A stretch of 60,137 nt of DNA. Source: Lachnospiraceae bacterium (GTDB lineage: Bacteria; Bacillota; Clostridia; Lachnospirales; Lachnospiraceae). The notes under the pieces are model-generated. The model had not been told where the DNA came from and did not search any database. It saw only the letters and a list, made by a program, of their open reading frames with translations. Position 1 is the stretch's first letter. Each line of letters begins with the position of its first letter. Where the stretch lies: positions 1-60,137 of the forward strand of contig JAFPWO010000017.1 of the NCBI GenBank assembly GCA_017394885.1, in the 5' to 3' direction. Positions 24,629 to 34,293 of this stretch are shown in pieces. A program made the translations under genes and the position numbers.

Positions 24629-25459
24629 ATGAATGAAGAAACGATCCGCAGACGTATTCAGCTGGGAAGGTCTTTTATCAACAAATTTGCCGGAGACCCG
24701 GAAATGGATGAGGACTATGCCAGCGATCAGACCCTGAAGAAACCGCAGCCGCCCCTGGCCAAAGCGCCGATGACGGACCGCGCGGCCGATCTGCCGACGG
24801 ATTTTTCCGGCTTGTCTTTGGACAATGATTTTCTGCATGTCATAAACAGCCGGTGCAGCCGCCGGGTTTATACGCAGGAAGCAATGCCGCTGGCACAGCT
24901 TTCCTGCCTGCTGTGGTGCGCGCAGGGCGTAAAATCCCTGCGGGGAAAGGCTTATGCCACGCTGCGTACGGTGCCCAGCGGCGGGGCCAGGCACCCTTTC
25001 GAGTGCTATATGGCGCTGCGGAACGTGGAAGGGCTCTCCGACGGGCTGTACCACTACCTGCCGATGAAGCATCAGATCGAATTTCTCGGTTGCCCGGAGG
25101 ATCTGCCGACGCTGGTTTCCCGCTCGCTCAACGGGCAGGCCTGGGCAGCCAAAGCCAATGCGGTGTTCTTCTTAAGCTGTATATTCTACCGGGCCGAGTG
25201 GCGCTACGGGATCCGGGCCCACGCGCCGATCCTGATGGACAGCGGCCATGTGACGCAGAACCTGTATCTGGCGGCGACCGCCCTCGGCCTGGGCGGCTGC
25301 GCCATCGCGGCGCTCGATCCGGCAGAGGCCAACCGGCTGCTGGGTCTGGACGGGGAAGAGGAAACCGTCTTTTATGCGATGGCTGTTGGCACCATTCGTG
25401 AAGAAGATCGCGGCGCGGAAGATGATTTTTATGCCTTTGTCCGGGAGGAGGGACTGTAG
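24629..25459 (+). CDS. SagB/ThcOx-type nitroreductase family protein
   Basis: The 276-residue FMN-dependent protein has the SagB-type start RCSRRVYTQEAMPL, then RTVPSGGARHPFECYMAL and the late ATALGLGGCAIAALDP. In peptide-modifying systems such enzymes oxidise azolines to azoles; stand-alone forms like this one reduce nitro groups or quinones or have unknown roles. No precursor peptide, cyclodehydratase (YcaO) or protease gene lies nearby, so I do not call a bacteriocin cluster. It is divergent from the iron-type importer and ends at a hairpin terminator. Confidence 0.85.
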   Translation: MNEETIRRRIQLGRSFINKFAGDPEMDEDYASDQTLKKPQPPLAKAPMTDRAADLPTDFSGLSLDNDFLHVINSRCSRRVYTQEAMPLAQLSCLLWCAQGVKSLRGKAYATLRTVPSGGARHPFECYMALRNVEGLSDGLYHYLPMKHQIEFLGCPEDLPTLVSRSLNGQAWAAKANAVFFLSCIFYRAEWRYGIRAHAPILMDSGHVTQNLYLAATALGLGGCAIAALDPAEANRLLGLDGEEETVFYAMAVGTIREEDRGAEDDFYAFVREEGL

Positions 25460-25484
25460 AATAACCGGAATCGGGAAGGCCTGG

Positions 25485-25531
25485 GGCCTCCGGGGACCGT
25501 CTTTCGCGGTTTCCGGGGGCCTCTGGTTTTA
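25485..25531 (+). terminator. Rho-independent terminator of the nitroreductase gene
   Basis: GGCCTCCGGGGACCG (25485-25499) pairs with CGGTTTCCGGGGGCC (25507-25521), with two wobble pairs, followed by TCTGGTTTTA. Confidence 0.75.
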
Positions 25532-25629
25532 AAATTTGGACAGCAGATACGGCGTCCCGGCAAAGACAAGATTGAATAATACAGGAGTTTTATGCAAGAT
25601 GTCGTTAAAAACTAAGTTTTATTTGGCAA

Positions 25630-25658
25630 TTGACAGAATATATTTTTCGAGGTATGAT
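25630..25658 (+). promoter_or_regulatory. Promoter of the peptide-use operon
   Basis: TTGACA (25630-25635) and TATGAT (25653-25658) are 17 bases apart, 48 bases before the peptidase start. Confidence 0.75.
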
Positions 25659-25674
25659 TAATTAAAATTATACC
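25651..25674. promoter_or_regulatory. Candidate operator overlapping the -10 box
   Basis: GGTATGATT (25651-25659) and AATTATACC (25666-25674) form an inverted repeat with 8 of 9 matching bases, centred just downstream of the -10. A repressor bound here would block transcription of the operon. The regulator is not identified. Confidence 0.5.
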
Positions 25675-25705
25675 ATGAAATAAAAAACAGGGAGCGTACC
25701 GGTCC

Positions 25706-26839
25706 ATGATAGACATTGAAGAATACCTGTTACAGATGGAGACCCTGGTGAATATTGACTGCGGTTCCTACAATGCGGCAGGAATCAACCGCGTTGCCGA
25801 TAAGCTTGAAGAGTGGTACCGGGAAATCGGCTGGCATGTGATCCGGCACGATCTCGGCCCGCTGACGGGAAATCTTCTCGAGATTTCCAACCGCCCCGCG
25901 GATCACTATGACGCGATGTTCGTCGGGCATATGGATACCGTATTTCCCGACGGCACCTGTGCGGAGCGGCCTTTCCGCAGGGATGGGGATTATATTTACG
26001 GCCCGGGCGTCGCCGATATGAAGGACGGGGATCTGGCCATGTTCCAGGTGGCGAAGAACCTGAGCGCGCAGGCCCTGGAAAAGCTGAATATATGTATGTG
26101 CTATAATCCCGACGAAGAGATCGGAAGCATCTATTCCCGGGAGCTGCTGGACCAAATCGGCGCACGGGCGGACCGGATCTTCGTGATGGAATCCGCGGGC
26201 AACAACGGCATCTGCCACTGCTTCCGCAGAAAAGGAATGCGGCAGTACGACTTCGAATTCCACGGCAAAGCGGGACACGCGGGCTTCATGTTTGAACGGG
26301 ACGTCGCTTCCGCGATCCGGGAGATGGGGCATTATATCGTAGAACTGACAGACCTTATGGATCGGGAGAAGGATACCACGGTCAATGCCGGCGTGGCGTC
26401 GGGAGGCATCGCGGTGAACGTAGTCCCGGAGCTTGCGAAGCTCCGCGTGGAAATGCGTTTTAAGGATCCGGCGGAAGACGGGCGGATCGCGGAGAAAGTC
26501 CGGGCGCTGACGGAAGGCGCTCCGTTCGAGCCCGGCGTGAAGACCGTGATCGCGAAGCAGCGGAGCATGCCGGCCTGGAATCAGACGGAAGAGGGCCTTG
26601 CCTATATCGCCCGCGTCCGCGAGATCGCCCGGCGGGAAGGCATCCCGTTTGAGGATAAGGACCGGGGCGGGCTTTCGGACGCCAATCATTTAAGCCGTTT
26701 CTGCCCGATAGTCCTGGACGGCATGGGACCGGAAGGACAGTTCGACCACAGCCCGAAGGAATTCTCCACCGTCAGTTCGGTGGAACCCTGCGTGAGACTT
26801 CTTCTCGCGCTGTTGGAGGACCTTGCGATTTCGGAGTAA
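25706..26839 (+). CDS. M20-family metallopeptidase, carboxypeptidase G2/ArgE-like
   Basis: The 377-residue cytoplasmic enzyme has zinc-site motifs GHMDTVF (His and Asp), GVADMKDG, NPDEEIGS (catalytic Glu pair) and the late GLSDANH. M20 enzymes remove C-terminal amino acids or acyl groups from peptides. The central dimerisation domain (about residues 175-285) is present. It is the first gene of the operon and is followed after 35 bases by a peptide-binding lipoprotein gene, so it likely trims imported peptides. The ATG has a GGGAG site at a long spacing of about 11. Confidence 0.92.
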   Translation: MIDIEEYLLQMETLVNIDCGSYNAAGINRVADKLEEWYREIGWHVIRHDLGPLTGNLLEISNRPADHYDAMFVGHMDTVFPDGTCAERPFRRDGDYIYGPGVADMKDGDLAMFQVAKNLSAQALEKLNICMCYNPDEEIGSIYSRELLDQIGARADRIFVMESAGNNGICHCFRRKGMRQYDFEFHGKAGHAGFMFERDVASAIREMGHYIVELTDLMDREKDTTVNAGVASGGIAVNVVPELAKLRVEMRFKDPAEDGRIAEKVRALTEGAPFEPGVKTVIAKQRSMPAWNQTEEGLAYIARVREIARREGIPFEDKDRGGLSDANHLSRFCPIVLDGMGPEGQFDHSPKEFSTVSSVEPCVRLLLALLEDLAISE

Positions 26840-26874
26840 ATCGTCAGAGCATATAATTTAAAGGAGGGTAACTT

Positions 26875-28425
26875 ATGAAGACAACAAAAAGACTGATCGC
26901 GGCATTGCTGGCTCTGTTAATGACGCTGAGTCTTGCGGCATGCGGCGGCGGATCGTCTTCCACAGCTGCACCGTCGGGAGGAGCGGATACGAACAAGAAA
27001 ACAGACCTTGTCATCTGCATGCCCGAAGATGTACAGTCATTTGACCCGGTCGTGAACACGGCGATCAGTTCTCAGGCAACCTGCCAGATGATCTACACCC
27101 GTCTGTATATGACCAATGCGGAAGCGCAGCCGGAGCTGCTTTTCGCGAAAGAGATGAAGGTCGTAGATGAAAACACCATCGAATTTGCGCTCCATGAAGG
27201 CAAGTTCTCGGATGGCAGCGAAATCACGGCGGATGACGTTGTTTATTCCCTGAACCGCGCGCTGGCAAGCCCGAACTTCAGTACCCTGCTGAAGGGCGTC
27301 AAGACGTTCGAGAAGGTTGATGATCATACCGTCCGCGCCATTACCGAGGGACCGGTTCCGTATATCCAGCTGGCTCTGGCCCATCCGGGTACCGGTATTA
27401 TCCCGAAGGCATACGGCGAGAAGGCCGAAGCCAACAATGACTGGAATGAACCCGTCTGCTCCGGACCGTATAAAGTTCAGTCCAGAAAGATCGGCGCCAA
27501 CACAGTCATCGTTAAGAATGAGAATTACTGGGACAACGGCGGCGACACCGAAGCCCAGAACACCAGCCTGACCTTCTCTGTCGTTCCGGAAGCTTCCAGC
27601 CGTACCATCCAGGTACAGACCGGCGAAGCGGATGTCAACTTCTCCTTCGCGACGGCCGACTACAACACGGTCACCGCGGATTCCAACGTGAAGCTGTACA
27701 AGCACACCGGGACCACCGTACAGTATCTGGCGATGAACACCAGCATCGAACCGTTCAACGATGAGAACGTCCGTAAGGCGATCAACTATGCCATCGACCG
27801 GGCGGCTGTTGTCCAGATCGTGGAAGACGGCTTCGGCACCGTTCAGTATTCCAACCTTCCGCCGACGACCCTGGGCTACAATGAGAACCCTGCGGGCATC
27901 ACCTATGATCTGGCCAAGGCGAAAGAATTCATGGCAAAGTCCAACTATCCGAACGGCTTCACGACCAAGTTCCTGGCGTTCAACGACAGAGGCAAACGTG
28001 TCTGCGAAGCGACCCAGCAGTATCTGGCCGATATCGGCATTACCGCCGAGATCGAAACCTATGACTCCAATGTACGTATGGAGATGAGCAACAATAACCA
28101 GATCCCGATCATGGCGGCACAGTGGGGCGCGATGTCCGACGGCGCGCTGGTTCTTCCGCGTCTGTTCACCGAAGAGGCGATCGGCGGCGTGAACTTTGCG
28201 AAATACTTTGATCCGGAACTGGATGAACTGTTCGCGATCGGCCGCGGCACCTACGATACTACCGTCCGTGCCAAAGCGTATGCGGATGCGGTAGCCCACC
28301 TCTGCGAACACTGCGTATGGTGCCCGCTGTACATCCCGGATGCATTCGTTCTGACCAGAGCGGATCTGCAGGGCGTTGTACAGGACGGCGAGTCCATCAT
28401 CCAGCTCTTCAGACTGCACTACTAA
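26875..28425 (+). CDS. Peptide ABC importer binding lipoprotein, SBP family 5
   Basis: The 516-residue protein begins with a lipoprotein signal (lipobox LAAC, Cys23), a Gly/Ser linker, and a family-5 substrate-binding domain with marker stretches SFDPVVNTAIS, SDGSEITADDVVYSLNRAL and the late AINYAIDRAAV. These proteins capture di- or oligopeptides (sometimes nickel or glutathione). The start has AAAGGAGG seven bases upstream. It forms one importer with the permeases and ATPases that follow. A hairpin in the 156-base gap after it may reduce downstream expression relative to this abundant protein. Confidence 0.95.
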   Translation: MKTTKRLIAALLALLMTLSLAACGGGSSSTAAPSGGADTNKKTDLVICMPEDVQSFDPVVNTAISSQATCQMIYTRLYMTNAEAQPELLFAKEMKVVDENTIEFALHEGKFSDGSEITADDVVYSLNRALASPNFSTLLKGVKTFEKVDDHTVRAITEGPVPYIQLALAHPGTGIIPKAYGEKAEANNDWNEPVCSGPYKVQSRKIGANTVIVKNENYWDNGGDTEAQNTSLTFSVVPEASSRTIQVQTGEADVNFSFATADYNTVTADSNVKLYKHTGTTVQYLAMNTSIEPFNDENVRKAINYAIDRAAVVQIVEDGFGTVQYSNLPPTTLGYNENPAGITYDLAKAKEFMAKSNYPNGFTTKFLAFNDRGKRVCEATQQYLADIGITAEIETYDSNVRMEMSNNNQIPIMAAQWGAMSDGALVLPRLFTEEAIGGVNFAKYFDPELDELFAIGRGTYDTTVRAKAYADAVAHLCEHCVWCPLYIPDAFVLTRADLQGVVQDGESIIQLFRLHY

Positions 28426-28454
28426 TACCGTAAGGCAGTTCTGCAGACAATAAA

Positions 28455-28497
28455 AGAGGCCGCTCCGGCCGCCATCTGGTGCCGGGCGGTCTCTTTT
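28455..28497 (+). terminator. Hairpin between binding-protein and permease genes
   Basis: A GC-rich stem with a bulge (28455-28470 with 28480-28494) is followed by TTTTTCA. As no separate promoter is clear after it, it probably acts as a partial terminator or 3' stabiliser. Confidence 0.6.
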
Positions 28498-28581
28498 TCA
28501 GAAAGCAGGGCATTTCGGAATGCTTTGTGAGGGGAACGCAGTCTTTTTGCACGTTACCTGCGAAAAACACTGGAGGTTAGC

Positions 28582-29517
28582 ATGTACAAATATATACTGA
28601 AACGTCTGCTGGCGCTGATCCCGGTCATCCTGGGCGTTATTTTCATCATCTATTTGATTTTGGATATGACCCCCGGTGATGCGGTCAACACGATCCTCGG
28701 GACCAACTATACGCCAGAGGCAGCGGAGGCGCTCCGGGAACAGCTGGGGCTGAACCGGCCGTTCCTGGTCAAGCTTTTCTCCTACATTTTCGGGATTATC
28801 CGGGGAGATTTCGGCAACTCCTATATTACGAATACTCCTGTGCTGGAAAAAATCGGCGCGGCATTTCCCAATACCGTTATCCTCGTGATCGTTTCCATGG
28901 TCTTCTGTACCCTTGTTTCCATGCCCATCGGTATCCGGTCCGCGGTCAAGCCCAACTCCTTTTTTTCCAACCTGACGTCAGCCTTTGCCATGGTCGGGAT
29001 CGCGCTTCCGACCTTCTGGCTCGGACTTTTGCTGATACTTCTGTTTTCTGTTAAGTTGAATATTCTTCCGTCCGTGGGCGACATTACCCCGAAAGGACTG
29101 ATCCTGCCGGCGATCACGCTGTCCGCATCCTTCATGGCAGGTACGATGCGGACGGTCCGTTCCTCCATGCTGGAACAGCTCAGCCAGGATTACGTCCGTA
29201 CCGCCAAGGCGAAAGGCGTGACGCCGCACGATGTCATTCATAAGCACGCGCTTTCCAACGCCATCCTTCCGGTCATCACGGTCGTCGGCCTGAATATCGG
29301 GACCCAGATGGGCGGTTCCGTCCTTACCGAGACGGTGTTCGGATATCCCGGGATGGGCCGTGTGCTGATCCTTGCCATCAACCAGAGAGACACACCGGTC
29401 ATCCTTGGCTGTCTGGTTCTCATGGCGCTGTGTATCGGTATCTGCAATCTGGCGGTTGATATACTCTTTGCCCTTGTGGACCCGCGTATCAAATCCCAGT
29501 ATACAAAGACGAAGTGA
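28582..29517 (+). CDS. Peptide ABC importer permease, DppB/OppB type
   Basis: A 311-residue protein with six helices, the family start (YILKRLLALIPVILGVIFIIYLI), and the EAA-like loop DYVRTAKAKGV near residue 205, which contacts the ATPase. The ATG at 28582 has TGGAGG about seven bases upstream. It is followed by the DppC-type permease, 10 bases away. Confidence 0.95.
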   Translation: MYKYILKRLLALIPVILGVIFIIYLILDMTPGDAVNTILGTNYTPEAAEALREQLGLNRPFLVKLFSYIFGIIRGDFGNSYITNTPVLEKIGAAFPNTVILVIVSMVFCTLVSMPIGIRSAVKPNSFFSNLTSAFAMVGIALPTFWLGLLLILLFSVKLNILPSVGDITPKGLILPAITLSASFMAGTMRTVRSSMLEQLSQDYVRTAKAKGVTPHDVIHKHALSNAILPVITVVGLNIGTQMGGSVLTETVFGYPGMGRVLILAINQRDTPVILGCLVLMALCIGICNLAVDILFALVDPRIKSQYTKTK

Positions 29518-29527
29518 GGTGCCGGAT

Positions 29528-30436
29528 ATGTCTGAACAGAAAGCCAAAACAAATATTACCAGAAAAGATATTCTGAAAAAGTATTCCAAAAAGACGCCGG
29601 GACAGGAAATCGTCGCACGATTTATGAAGAACCGGCTGGCAATCATCGGCATCATCATCTTCGCAATCGTGCTGTTCGTCTGTGTGTTCGCGAATTTCTT
29701 CGCCAACTATGAAGCGGATGTCATCAAGATGAATCCTTCGATCCGTCTGCAGGGATTCTCTGCCGCGCATCTGTTCGGGACGGATGAGATGGGGAGAGAC
29801 GTCTTTGCCCGGGTCATCTACGGGGGGCGGACTTCTCTGTGGATCGGCTTTGTGGCGACCCTCGTCTCGCTCCTGATCGGCGGCGCCATCGGGGCGATGG
29901 CAGGCTTTTTCGGCGGCAAGCTGGACGGGCTTTTCATGCGCTTCATGGACGTCATGCTCTGCCTGCCGGAGATCCTGCTGGCCATCGCGATCGTCGCGGC
30001 GTTCGGCACCAGCATCGTCAACATGATCATGGCGATCGCCATATCCCGGGTGCCCCGCTTCGCACGGATCGTCCGCTCCGCGGTTATCACGGTGCGAGAT
30101 ATGGAATATGTGGAAGCAGCCCGCGCCATCGGCGCGACCAACGCGCAGATCATCACAAGACACATCCTGATGAACTGCCTGGCCCCGATCATCGTTCAGA
30201 TCAGTATCATTTTCGCCAGCTCGATCCTGGCTATCTCGTCCCTGAGCTTCCTCGGGCTGGGCATCCAGCCGCCGGCGCCGGAATGGGGCAATATGCTTTC
30301 TACCGGCAGAACCTACATGAGAGAGCATCCGAATCTGGTTTTCGCGCCCGGTATGATGATCTTCCTCAGCATCTTCTCCCTGAACCTGCTGGGTGACGGC
30401 CTCCGCGACGCGCTTGACCCGAGACTGAAACATTAA
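29528..30436 (+). CDS. Peptide ABC importer permease, DppC/OppC type
   Basis: The second permease has 302 residues with six helices, an N-terminal cytoplasmic tail, the family motif [19 protein letters not shown], and the EAA loop [17 protein letters not shown]. The ATG at 29528 follows GAGGTG. It works as a heterodimer with the DppB-type protein. Confidence 0.95.
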   Translation: MSEQKAKTNITRKDILKKYSKKTPGQEIVARFMKNRLAIIGIIIFAIVLFVCVFANFFANYEADVIKMNPSIRLQGFSAAHLFGTDEMGRDVFARVIYGGRTSLWIGFVATLVSLLIGGAIGAMAGFFGGKLDGLFMRFMDVMLCLPEILLAIAIVAAFGTSIVNMIMAIAISRVPRFARIVRSAVITVRDMEYVEAARAIGATNAQIITRHILMNCLAPIIVQISIIFASSILAISSLSFLGLGIQPPAPEWGNMLSTGRTYMREHPNLVFAPGMMIFLSIFSLNLLGDGLRDALDPRLKH

Positions 30437-30447
30437 GGAGAGGGCAT

Positions 30448-31446
30448 ATGGCTGAGTTAATTCTTGATATTAAAGATCTGGCGGTGGAATATACCTCGGA
30501 CAAGGATATCGTAAAAGCGGTCAACGGCATCGACCTTTCGATCGAAGAAGGGATGACGCTGGGGCTGGTCGGAGAGACCGGCGCCGGCAAGACGACGACC
30601 GCGCTGACCATCATGGGCCTTCTTCCGGAAAACCAGTCCCGCGTCCGCCGCGGAGAGGTATTGGTGAACGGGAAAAACGTGCTCCAGATGAAGGAAAAGG
30701 AACTGGAGGATCTGAGAGGCAATCTGGTTTCCATGATCTTCCAGGATCCGATGAGCTCGCTGAACCCGGTGAAAACGGTCGGCGAACAGATCGCCGAGGT
30801 CATAAAGATCCATGAGCACCTAAGCGACAGCGATGCGCTGATCCGTGCCAGGGAGATGCTGGAGACCGTAGGGATCCCGGGAGAACGCGCGGGAGAGTAT
30901 CCGCACCAGTTCTCCGGCGGCATGAAGCAGCGCGTGCTGATCGCGATCGCGTTAGCCTGCTCGCCCAAGCTCCTGCTGGCGGACGAGCCCACGACGGCCC
31001 TGGACGTGACCATTCAGGCACAGGTGCTGGAGCTGATGAAGGGTCTGAAGGATAAGTTCAAAACCTCGATGCTGATGATCACCCACGACTTCGGCATTGT
31101 GGCGGAAGTCTGCGACGAAGTATCGGTCATGTACGCCGGCTATATTATCGAGCACGGAAACCTGGTCGATATCTTTGACAACCGCAGGCACCCCTACACT
31201 CAGGGGCTGTTTGACTCGCTTCCGAACATCGACGACCGCAAGGCGAAGCTGAAGCCGATCCACGGGCTGACGCCGGATCCGGTAAATCTGCCGTCGGGCT
31301 GTCCTTTCCATCCGCGCTGCGACTACTGCATGGACGTCTGCAAAGAGATGATGCCGGAGAAACGTCAGATCAACGATACGCATTATGTCCGCTGCCACCT
31401 GTACAATGAAACGACCGAGAACCGGCTGAACAGGGATGAAGAATAG
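30448..31446 (+). CDS. Peptide ABC importer ATPase, DppD type
   Basis: The 332-residue ATPase has Walker [10 protein letters not shown], signature FSGGMKQR, Walker [13 protein letters not shown] and a C-terminal oligopeptide-transport extension with the cysteine-containing stretch [10 protein letters not shown]. In related ATPases the cysteines bind a [4Fe-4S] cluster; the residues CxxxxxCxxC here match that pattern. It follows the permease gene by 11 bases with a GGAGAGG site. Confidence 0.95.
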   Translation: MAELILDIKDLAVEYTSDKDIVKAVNGIDLSIEEGMTLGLVGETGAGKTTTALTIMGLLPENQSRVRRGEVLVNGKNVLQMKEKELEDLRGNLVSMIFQDPMSSLNPVKTVGEQIAEVIKIHEHLSDSDALIRAREMLETVGIPGERAGEYPHQFSGGMKQRVLIAIALACSPKLLLADEPTTALDVTIQAQVLELMKGLKDKFKTSMLMITHDFGIVAEVCDEVSVMYAGYIIEHGNLVDIFDNRRHPYTQGLFDSLPNIDDRKAKLKPIHGLTPDPVNLPSGCPFHPRCDYCMDVCKEMMPEKRQINDTHYVRCHLYNETTENRLNRDEE

Positions 31447-31457
31447 GAGGTAGTCAG

Positions 31458-32405
31458 GTGGGAGACATCTTATTAGAGGTCAAAAACCTTAAAAAGTATT
31501 TCAAGACCCCGCGCGGCATGCTGCACGCGGTGGATGATGTCAGTTTTACGCTGGAAAGAGGAAAGACGCTGGGCTTGGTGGGAGAATCCGGCTGCGGCAA
31601 GACCACCTGCGGGCGTTCAATCCTGCGTCTGGTAGAACCGACGAGCGGCGAGATCCTATTTGAAGGCGATGATATCATGAAATACAAGAAGTCCAGGATG
31701 CGCCAGCTCCGACAGGATATGCAGCTGATCTTCCAGGACCCGTTTTCTTCTCTCGATCCGCGCCGTACCATCAGTGAGGCCATCGAGGAGCCGCTGATCC
31801 TTTCCCGGAAGATCAAAAACTCCGACGACCGATTCGCCAGAGTTCTGGAGCTGATGGAGGTGGTCGGCCTGGATGAGCGCCTGGTCAATACCTACCCGCA
31901 TGAGCTGGACGGCGGGCGCCGGCAGCGTATCGGCATCGCGCGGGCGCTGGCGATGGAACCGAAGTTTATCGTCTGTGACGAGCCGGTTTCCGCGCTGGAC
32001 GTGTCGATCCAGGCCCAGATCCTGAACCTGATGAAAGAGATCCAGGAAAAGATGGGCCTGACCTATATCTTTATTACCCATGACCTTTCGGTGGTCAACC
32101 ATTTCTCCGATGATATTGCGGTCATGTACCTGGGCCAGTTCGTGGAGAAAGCGCCTTCCGAGGAGCTGTTCGCGAACCCGCTTCATCCCTACACCAAAGC
32201 CCTGCTCTCCGCGATCCCGATCCCGAGCATCCATAATCGCCGGAAGAGGATCCTGATCAAAGGGGAGATCACTTCGCCGATCGATCCGAAACCGATCTGC
32301 CGCTTTGCGCCGCGCTGCGAATACTGCACGGAAAAATGCATGCAGGAAGCGCCGCCGCTCCGCGAGGTCGGCCCGAATCACTATGCTGCCTGCCATATCA
32401 TTTAA
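31458..32405 (+). CDS. Peptide ABC importer ATPase, DppF type
   Basis: The 315-residue second ATPase starts with GTG at 31458 after AGGAGG. It has Walker A GESGCGKTT, Walker B FIVCDEPVSALD and the C-terminal motif RFAPRCEYC for a possible cluster. Its signature reads LDGGRRQR, not LSGGQ; this variation is found in part of the DppF group, so it is probably not a defect. It pairs with DppD. Confidence 0.95.
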   Translation: MGDILLEVKNLKKYFKTPRGMLHAVDDVSFTLERGKTLGLVGESGCGKTTCGRSILRLVEPTSGEILFEGDDIMKYKKSRMRQLRQDMQLIFQDPFSSLDPRRTISEAIEEPLILSRKIKNSDDRFARVLELMEVVGLDERLVNTYPHELDGGRRQRIGIARALAMEPKFIVCDEPVSALDVSIQAQILNLMKEIQEKMGLTYIFITHDLSVVNHFSDDIAVMYLGQFVEKAPSEELFANPLHPYTKALLSAIPIPSIHNRRKRILIKGEITSPIDPKPICRFAPRCEYCTEKCMQEAPPLREVGPNHYAACHII

Positions 32406-32437
32406 CGGCGGGAGACCGGTGGAAAGGAAGTGACAGC

Positions 32438-33016
32438 ATGCTTTACATCAATCAGAGAAGATACCCGAATATACCGTATCCGACCGACATGGATACGGAA
32501 GGCAGCCCCATGCAGAAAAAATCCGTCAAGGAAGCGGGCTGCGGCCTGTGCAGCCTGTGTATGGTGGTGGATCATCTGACGACCAAGAAGCTGGGACTGG
32601 TGGAATGCCGCGATCTGTCGATCGCGCTCGGAGCGAACAGGAAGCCGGGCACCGATATGAAGATCATCGGCCCGGTGGTGGCGGAGCGCTTCGGGCTTTC
32701 TTACGCGGAGACCAGTGATATAAAAAAGGTGAATAAGACGCTGCATGAAGGCGGCGAGGTCATCATCAACGCGGGCGGCGACCACGACGGATATTCCGGC
32801 ATCTTTACCCACGGCGGCCACTTCATGGTCATTATCAGTGAGAAGGGCGGGAAATACTGCGTCCTGGATCCGTCCCAGCACAAGGCCAAGTTCAAACAGG
32901 CACTTCTGGATAAGAAGCTCTCCATCGACGGATATTTTATCTATACGGATGCGGCGCTTCTTCTAAAGGAATCGGAGAACCGTTCGCCGGCCTTCTATCT
33001 GTTCGCGAGAAAGTAA
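32438..33016 (+). CDS. C39-like (papain-fold) peptidase domain protein
   Basis: This 192-residue protein has the C39-like pattern: a cysteine in EAGCGLCSLCMVVD near residue 34, His in HGGHFMVI near 128 and an Asp in CVLDPSQ about 15 residues on, which together would form a cysteine-protease triad. No signal peptide is visible, so it is probably cytoplasmic, which is unusual for this group. It sits within the peptide importer operon, between the last ATPase and the PatB-like enzyme, each about 20-30 bases away, so it may process imported peptides or modify a partner. The ATG at 32438 has AAGGAAG eight bases upstream. Confidence 0.75.
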   Translation: MLYINQRRYPNIPYPTDMDTEGSPMQKKSVKEAGCGLCSLCMVVDHLTTKKLGLVECRDLSIALGANRKPGTDMKIIGPVVAERFGLSYAETSDIKKVNKTLHEGGEVIINAGGDHDGYSGIFTHGGHFMVIISEKGGKYCVLDPSQHKAKFKQALLDKKLSIDGYFIYTDAALLLKESENRSPAFYLFARK

Positions 33017-33035
33017 GGCGCGGAAGGAATGCAAT

Positions 33036-34247
33036 ATGGGAAAATATGATTTTACTTCTATTATGGACCGCCGCGGCAGGGACGCCATCGCGGTAGACTG
33101 CCTGGGGCAGATGGGGATGGCGCCGGCCGGGCCGAAGGAAGGCTTCGATGTCATCCCGATGTGGGTCGCGGACATGAATTTTCCGACCGTCCCCACGGTC
33201 CAGGAGGCGCTGATCGAACGGACAAAGCATCCGGCTTTCGGGTATTTTATGCCGCGGGAAGAGTATTTTTCGGAGATCATCCGCTGGCAGGAGACCAGAA
33301 ACCGGGTGACGGGCCTGACGCCGGAATGCATCGGTTATGAAAACGGCGTGCTCGGCGGCGTGATCAGTGCGCTGAATATTTTCTGCTCCCGGGGGGACAA
33401 CGTCCTGGTGCACAGTCCGACCTATATCGGGTTTACCAATTCGCTGGCCAATAACGGCTATCACATCGTTCACAGCCCGCTGTATCTGGATGAGCAGGGG
33501 ATCTGGCGGATGGATTTTTCGGATATGGAAAAGAAGATCACAGAGAACCGGATCCATGCCGCGATCATGTGCTCGCCGCATAACCCCACGGGCCGCGTCT
33601 GGGAAAAGGAAGAACTCGAGGCCGCCATGGCGCTCTTTGAGAAGTACGATGTGAAGGTGATCTCCGATGAGATCTGGTCGGATATCATCACGCCCGGCTT
33701 CCGGCACATCCCGACCCAGATGGTTTCCGAATATGCACGGCAGAATACGGTGGCCCTGTACGCGCCGTCCAAGACCTTCAACCTGGCCGGCCTGATCGGA
33801 AGCTATCATATCATCTACAACAGGGTGCTCCGGGAAAGGGTCCGAAAGGAAGCCTCCCTCGGCCACTATAACAACATGAACGTCCTCTCGATGTATGCGC
33901 TCATCGGCGCCTATCAGCCGGAAGGGTATGCGTGGTGCGACGAGATGAATGCGGTGATCGCTGAGAATATCCGTTTCGCCTGCGATTATATTGAGGAGCA
34001 TTTTGAAGGGGTTTCCGTCAGCCGCCCGCAGGGCACCTATATGCTCTTTATCGACTGCAGTGACTACTGCGAAAAGCACGGGAAGACCATCGATGAGATC
34101 CAGAAAGCCGGCACAGACGTAGGCGTCGCCTGGCAGGACGGCAGGATGTTCCACGGTCCCTGCCATATCCGCATCAATCTGGCGTCGCCGCTGTCCCGAA
34201 TCCGGGAAGCCTTTGAGAGAATGGAGAAATACGTTTTTGTAAAGTGA
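33036..34247 (+). CDS. PLP-dependent PatB/MalY-type C-S lyase or aminotransferase
   Basis: The 403-residue protein is a fold-type I PLP enzyme with the PatB/MalY start (MWVADMNFPTVP), SPHNPTGRVW, the SDEIWSDI loop and the PLP lysine in APSKTFNLAGL near residue 249. PatB/MalY enzymes split C-S bonds of cystathionine or cysteine conjugates; some only transaminate. It is 19 bases after the C39-like gene, so it belongs to the peptide-use operon. A role in breaking down imported Cys-containing peptides such as glutathione conjugates is a reasonable inference. Confidence 0.9.
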   Translation: MGKYDFTSIMDRRGRDAIAVDCLGQMGMAPAGPKEGFDVIPMWVADMNFPTVPTVQEALIERTKHPAFGYFMPREEYFSEIIRWQETRNRVTGLTPECIGYENGVLGGVISALNIFCSRGDNVLVHSPTYIGFTNSLANNGYHIVHSPLYLDEQGIWRMDFSDMEKKITENRIHAAIMCSPHNPTGRVWEKEELEAAMALFEKYDVKVISDEIWSDIITPGFRHIPTQMVSEYARQNTVALYAPSKTFNLAGLIGSYHIIYNRVLRERVRKEASLGHYNNMNVLSMYALIGAYQPEGYAWCDEMNAVIAENIRFACDYIEEHFEGVSVSRPQGTYMLFIDCSDYCEKHGKTIDEIQKAGTDVGVAWQDGRMFHGPCHIRINLASPLSRIREAFERMEKYVFVK

Positions 34248-34293
34248 AACGCCTCCGCAGAAGGCCTGAAAGATTCGTGCCCGAAGGAAAATC

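Noticed and set aside
24629..25459. SagB-type protein as part of a thiazole/oxazole-modified bacteriocin cluster
   Set aside because: No YcaO cyclodehydratase, precursor peptide or export gene lies nearby.
27037..28419. Minus-strand frame of 460 codons across the peptide-binding lipoprotein gene
   Set aside because: Antisense shadow; the plus-strand gene has a lipobox, family motifs and a strong ribosome site.
31458..32405. DppF ATPase signature LDGGRRQR as a loss-of-function change
   Set aside because: Part of the DppF group carries this variant, and the other ATPase motifs are intact.
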